NCBI GenBank assembly: GCA_018340805.1
Contig: JACMZG010001908.1
Span: 16,554,707-16,618,706 of the forward strand
DNA: 64,000 nucleotides
Reading direction: 5' to 3'
Source of the DNA: Microvelia longipes
Taxonomy: Eukaryota > Arthropoda > Insecta > Hemiptera > Veliidae
Shown here: positions 60,320 through 64,000 of the stretch, in pieces
Layout: each line of letters starts with the position of its first letter
Numbering within the stretch: position 1 is the stretch's first letter
The notes under the pieces: model-generated
Seen by the model: only the letters and a program-made list of their open reading frames with translations
Database searches by the model: none
Told to the model about the DNA's origin: nothing
Translations under genes and position numbers: made by a program

Positions 60320-61320
60320 GATTTTTGCTTCCTAACAAAGAAATCGAGATACAGTATTTGGGGATGGATTTTGGTCAAAGAACAATTTTTAGGAAAAATC
60401 TGACCTTTGAGGTTGTGTTGCGGGTTTGTTTAGGCTAACTTCTTTGTTTAGAGACTAAGGTATAGATTAGTTTTTCTTCATTGGAAAAGCTCTAAAAAAG
60501 AAGAAGAATTGTGAAAACCGCATCAAAATCGGGCATTTTTTCACTGAGTTACAACAAAAAAGCTAATTTTTGAATTTTCATCTCTATGATATCAATTTGC
60601 ACAAAGTTTATGGTGGAAAAGTTGAGTAGAAATTGCGTTTTCATGAATATCACATCTTGAAATTATGAATTTTGTTTTCAACACTTCAAAAAAATAAAAC
60701 CTAAATAAAAATGGTTGATTGAGCTTAGCTCAAAAAGTAAAATAGTGTTATACCTTTTGAACACTTGCATACTAAAGAGGGTACCAAATATTAAGTATAT
60801 TTGAAGATCCGATTCAAAACGGGATTCATGAAAATAGAAAGAAAATTCGTCTCGAAAATTGACAAAAAAATAAAAAATAAAAATGTAGGAATACTCTTGC
60901 AGGAGTAAAAAGTTATTTATTTTGAAATAAAATCAGAATCTATCCTTAGAAACATACCTCATTGATAGAATTTTTGTGGCCAAAATTTGGCTCAATGGGA
61001 CATAAAAGGTCATTATGGATACTGTATGTTTATAAGGATAGATTATGATTCTATGGTCAAAAGAAATAACTTTTCATACCTATAAGATTTTTCCTATTTC
61101 TATTATTTCGCTAGAAACCCCGGGGTTTTGCTTGGTGCCAGCATCGGCATTATTGATTTATCCAATTTTGGTACTTTTACTTCAAAACCTGAAATGTTGG
61201 TCAAATTAAAAATCAAAAGTAGTTTTAAAAAATAGACACATGCCTCTATTTAATTTACTCCGGGTGTTTTTTACGTTCAACCAGAGCCATAACCTATGGC
61301 TTGCTGAACTTAAAAGAAAT
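60320..61320. other. Intergenic DNA, no gene recognised
   Basis: A-rich stretches; 60480-61090 has partially self-complementary blocks (for example 'agaatctatccttagaa' at 60930 and 'ggatagattatgattct' at 61034), suggesting an old foldback repeat. Confidence 0.4.
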
Positions 61321-61324
61321 ATGG

Positions 61325-61327
<3 letters not shown>

Positions 61328-61372
<45 letters not shown>
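61328..61372. repeat. (TA)n microsatellite
   Basis: About 45 bp TA repeats. Confidence 0.9.
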
Positions 61373-61745
61373 AATGAAAAGCGGTGGTGGCAAAGGTGTA
61401 TCTATAGACTATTATGTATACACATAAAGATTTATACTAAAGGATGCATAGCCTATCTTAATACATTGCAAGGCCTGAAACATCATTTTTGGGATCTCAG
61501 GGGCTCTGTTTAACCTCATTAAAACCTCCCTCCAAAGTGAGTCAAGGTTATAAGGTTATGTTATCGATGTTTCAAAATTTAACATTAAGGACCTCTCTAG
61601 TAATAATATCTCTATGTCTATATATATGATAGTCTATACAAGAAAGTAATTATTGATTTTTATAAATATAGATATTTAAATAAAATTAAATATTTATTTA
61701 AACAAATTAACTAATTAAGTAAAATATATACAAATGAAATTTGTG

Positions 61746-62680
61746 TATAGTACGACACACGGCTAAAATCAATTGACAGCGCGCCAAAAATCTGTGAGGA
61801 AAGAATTCTATTGGTTCAGACCGACCCGCTCTTTCCCCCTCCCCCTCATGCCAACCTCGGTATAAAAAAATATACCTTTTTCGTAAATAAAATAAAAAGA
61901 CAACACTTGTTGTAAATATTTGTAACCTCGCGTCGCTTTTATTTCCCTCATTGTGCACATTGATCTGTTTTGATTTCGTTTTCGTTTTCATTCCAATCTG
62001 TTCAATTCATCCAATTATTGCGAAGTTGTAATATGATTTGAGTGCCTATAAGTGACGCTTGGACATTGACGTATTCTTCAAGCATTTCTTGCTATTTGAG
62101 TACAGCGCAGGTTCTGTGCTCTGTCAACCAAAAGACAGCATTTTTTTTTGAAAATGCCATGTCTTTCAATAGATGACAGTCTTGACTTTTTTAAGTCTTG
62201 AATGCATATTGTGCCATATTATTTTTATAATATGAAACAATACGCAGTCAATTATACAAACTTGACACAAAAAAGCAGTTTGTTTTAGAAAAAAGTAATT
62301 ATAACTGACAATTTAATTAAACCGCTAAACTTTTATCAAAGAACTATTATGATCCATTGCATTACGTAATTAACAACTTTAACTCCACTTAATTCATACT
62401 TCCCGAACAAATTTAAAGCAACACTTAGTTGGTAAATTTATAAGATACAACAATATTCCTTCTTAAAAAGTAAATAAATCATTTTTAAAAATAAAAAAAA
62501 ATACGATATCAAATAAAAACAAATAATAAAATTCAAAACATAACCTGACTTTCAGTGTTGCCATGGTAGGGATTTTTTTTGTTACATAAAAGAAGGGATT
62601 TTTTTATTAAAAAAAGAAGGTTGAAAGCATTGAGATTTTGGCGGGCTGTCAATTGATTTTAGCCGTGTGTCGTATTATAA
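61746..62680. mobile_element. Family B DNA element, about 935 bp, with ~45-bp terminal inverted repeats
   Basis: The left end TATAGTACGACACACGGC continuing AATCAATTGACAGCGCGCC is mirrored at the right end by GGCGGGCTGTCAATTGATTT and CCGTGTGTCGTATTATA (to 62680). This is the longest family B copy. It has no transposase frame, so it is non-autonomous. TA is a possible target duplication. Confidence 0.85.
62603..62608 (-). terminator. Candidate polyadenylation signal supplied by the family B element
   Basis: The first minus-strand AATAAA after the stop codon at 62808 lies about 200 nt downstream, inside the family B element. Inference from position only. Confidence 0.3.
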
Positions 62681-62807
62681 AGCTGGATTAAGTAAGCTCA
62701 TTCGATACTCAAGCACTATTATATTGAGAATGGTTTCACGGAACTTGCTAATAATTTTAAATTGCATTTCAAAAAAGAAAGACTTAATAAAATCAGGTTG
62801 CATTTGT

Positions 62808-63053
62808 TTAAAGATGTAAATTAAAATAAGGTTTTGGTCTGTTTTTCCTGCATTTGCCCGACGAGTCCCTGACATATCCAGGAGAACATCTTGTCTTGGG
62901 CGGAGTGTCGGTTGAAAGACTGATGACTGCTAGTGTTTCCAGTGATGAAGATTCTGTTGAATTTGAAGTTGTGTTGGTTGGTGAAGTTTCGTTGCCTTTA
63001 GCACCGGATCCGGGGGGTTTCAGCGTTATTTGCCCGTAATCGTAGTCCACATC
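62808..63053 (-). CDS. Last exon of a secreted or surface protein with C-terminal Cys motif (partial gene)
   Basis: A good acceptor (ACTTTTTTCAG) ends at 63054. The exon then reads in phase 0 as DVDYDYGQITLKPP and runs 81 residues to TAA. It has a Ser/Thr/Asn-rich middle with three N-glycosylation sequons (NET, NTT, NST). Near the C-terminus is CSPGYVRDSSGKC followed by a basic stretch. 'CPPGYVRDSSGRC'-like endings occur in small secreted arthropod proteins (family knowledge; function generally unknown). Upstream exons were not found in the remaining 950 bases. Codon use and composition are clearly gene-like compared with neighbours. The exon phase is inferred. Confidence 0.6.
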   Translation of the reverse strand, partial: DVDYDYGQITLKPPGSGAKGNETSPTNTTSNSTESSSLETLAVISLSTDTPPKTRCSPGYVRDSSGKCRKNRPKPYFNLHL

Positions 63054-63624
63054 CTGAAAAAAGTATTAATTGTTAAACTTTAAAGAAATATGATTTTTTA
63101 ATAAAAATTATTCGATGTTAAGCATTTAAAATGCGCGCATTGTGTTTCAATTCTCGAAGTTATCTTACAGGATTGAAACACAATGTTTTATCTTCAAGTA
63201 ACAAGAGCCTCCGCGGCGTTGGACCAGGAGGCCACATCGCGGCCCCGTTCCCTTGTGTGGCGGCTTCGTAGCCTTATAGTTGTTGTTCTATAGCATGTTT
63301 GGTCGTATTAATAGTTTTGTTAGTGACATACTGCCACAGTATAAGCAAATTTATAAATGTAATAATCGTAACATCATGAAAATATGATGTTTTTGTAAAT
63401 TGTAATGTGTCAATCGACAAAATCAGAACTAATGCTGACAATAAAATGTAATGTATTTAGTCTATGTGTTTAAAATACATTGTTGTATATTTGGGTCAAT
63501 CTGCAGCTAAATGCAATAATTTTTATGTTGAAGTTCTAGGAAAAAAATCTCATGCTTGAGCAATAAAATCTAAAAATCTGCTCACATACGGGTGCAGATA
63601 AGGTTATTCTTTTTCGCCATAATA

Positions 63625-64000
63625 AAGTCCTTTTTATGTTCTTTGGGGGGCTGAATCGAATGAAACCGGACCGAAGTCGATAGGAGCACTATAAGTGACC
63701 AAACAAAAGAAAAACTATAATAATATACCCAAAATTACGGTCGCAAAAGAGTAGCGTGTCGTTTTCCATGTATTTTAGGGTGCTGAATGAAATAAAACCG
63801 CTTCCAAGTCGATAAGATTACTCTGAGTGACCAAAAAGCCGAAAAAGTAGGAAAACCTAAAATACGGCCGATGAACAACATATTTCAAGTTAGGAGACGC
63901 TTTCAATTATTCTTGTGGCTGTGAATTGAGTAAAATTAGTCGGAGTTGACATGAGCACTCAAGGCCACAGGGTACCTGGGTTCGAATCCTGGTAAGGACG
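63625..64000 (-). repeat. Family E repeat, cut by the window end
   Basis: Units with 'ctgaatcgaatgaaaccgg.ccgaagtcgata' occur at 63649 and, diverged, at 63782. A tRNA-like end with the canonical 'acctgggttcgaatcctgg' follows at 63975-63993. More diverged than the 37-42 kb copies. Confidence 0.7.

Noticed and set aside
61707..61991. 94-codon minus frame at the left end of the family B element
   Set aside because: It crosses the terminal inverted repeat and has no transposase or other motif.

Overview
This is a gene-poor, AT-rich stretch of an animal nuclear genome, most likely an arthropod. The evidence is spliced genes (GT-AG introns), an LDL-receptor-like membrane protein, a C-terminal exon of a secreted-type protein ending in a short Cys-pair motif, tRNA- and 5S-rRNA-derived repeats, and a LINE fragment with an RNase H motif. 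A repeat-rich crustacean such as a parasitic copepod would fit, but the sequence does not prove the species.

Only two protein-coding loci are well supported, both on the minus strand. (1) Positions 28652-32530 hold a complete two-exon gene for a 619-residue LDL-receptor-like type I membrane protein. The exons join in phase (exon 1 31618-32530; exon 2 28652-29598). Its parts are a signal peptide, one LDLa module, two EGF modules, a six-bladed YWTD-type propeller, a third EGF module and one membrane helix. Only about six residues are cytoplasmic, so there is no NPxY endocytosis motif. (2) Positions 62808-63053 hold the last exon of a gene whose 5' part lies outside the window or in unrecognised small exons. 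It encodes a Ser/Thr-rich stretch and a basic two-cysteine C-terminus.

The rest is repeats in several families, named here for cross-reference. Family A (copies near 1-2.5, 7-8, 9-9.6, 17.2-18.3, 30.8-31.3, 53.3-54.2, 56.9-57.3 kb and fragments) carries an internal 5S-rRNA-like segment and often a TGACGTCA/TGACTCA pair. Family B (5.1, 25.7-26.0, 44.0, 61.7-62.7 kb) is a terminal-inverted-repeat DNA element and its MITEs. Family C (11.7, 23.7, 34.2 kb) is an unclassified dispersed repeat. Family D (24.8-25.1, 36.4-39.9 kb) is a set of alternating inverted repeats around a core found in both orientations. Family E (37.4-42.6, 51.6, 63.6-64.0 kb) has a tRNA-like end, units of about 150 bp and a (TA)n end. 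A tRNA-derived SINE lies at 60.0-60.26 kb, and a 67-bp truncated relative at 59.02-59.09 kb has a clear target-site duplication. A second, unrelated tRNA-headed repeat lies at 19.85-20.5 kb. A 2.07-kb near-perfect palindrome lies at 50.7-52.8 kb. There are minisatellites of 21, 32, 38, 45, about 56, 63 and 150 bp, and many (TA)n tracts.

Region by region: 1-28 kb is intergenic with repeat families A, B, C and D, MITEs and tRNA-like sequences; 28.4-32.6 kb is the receptor gene; 33-50 kb is dense nested repeats; 50-61 kb is the palindrome, minisatellites, a LINE remnant and SINEs; 61.7-63.1 kb is a family B element abutting the second gene; and the last 400 bases are family E. No evidence links the two genes functionally. 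No RNA virus, CRISPR array, operon or other multi-gene system was found.
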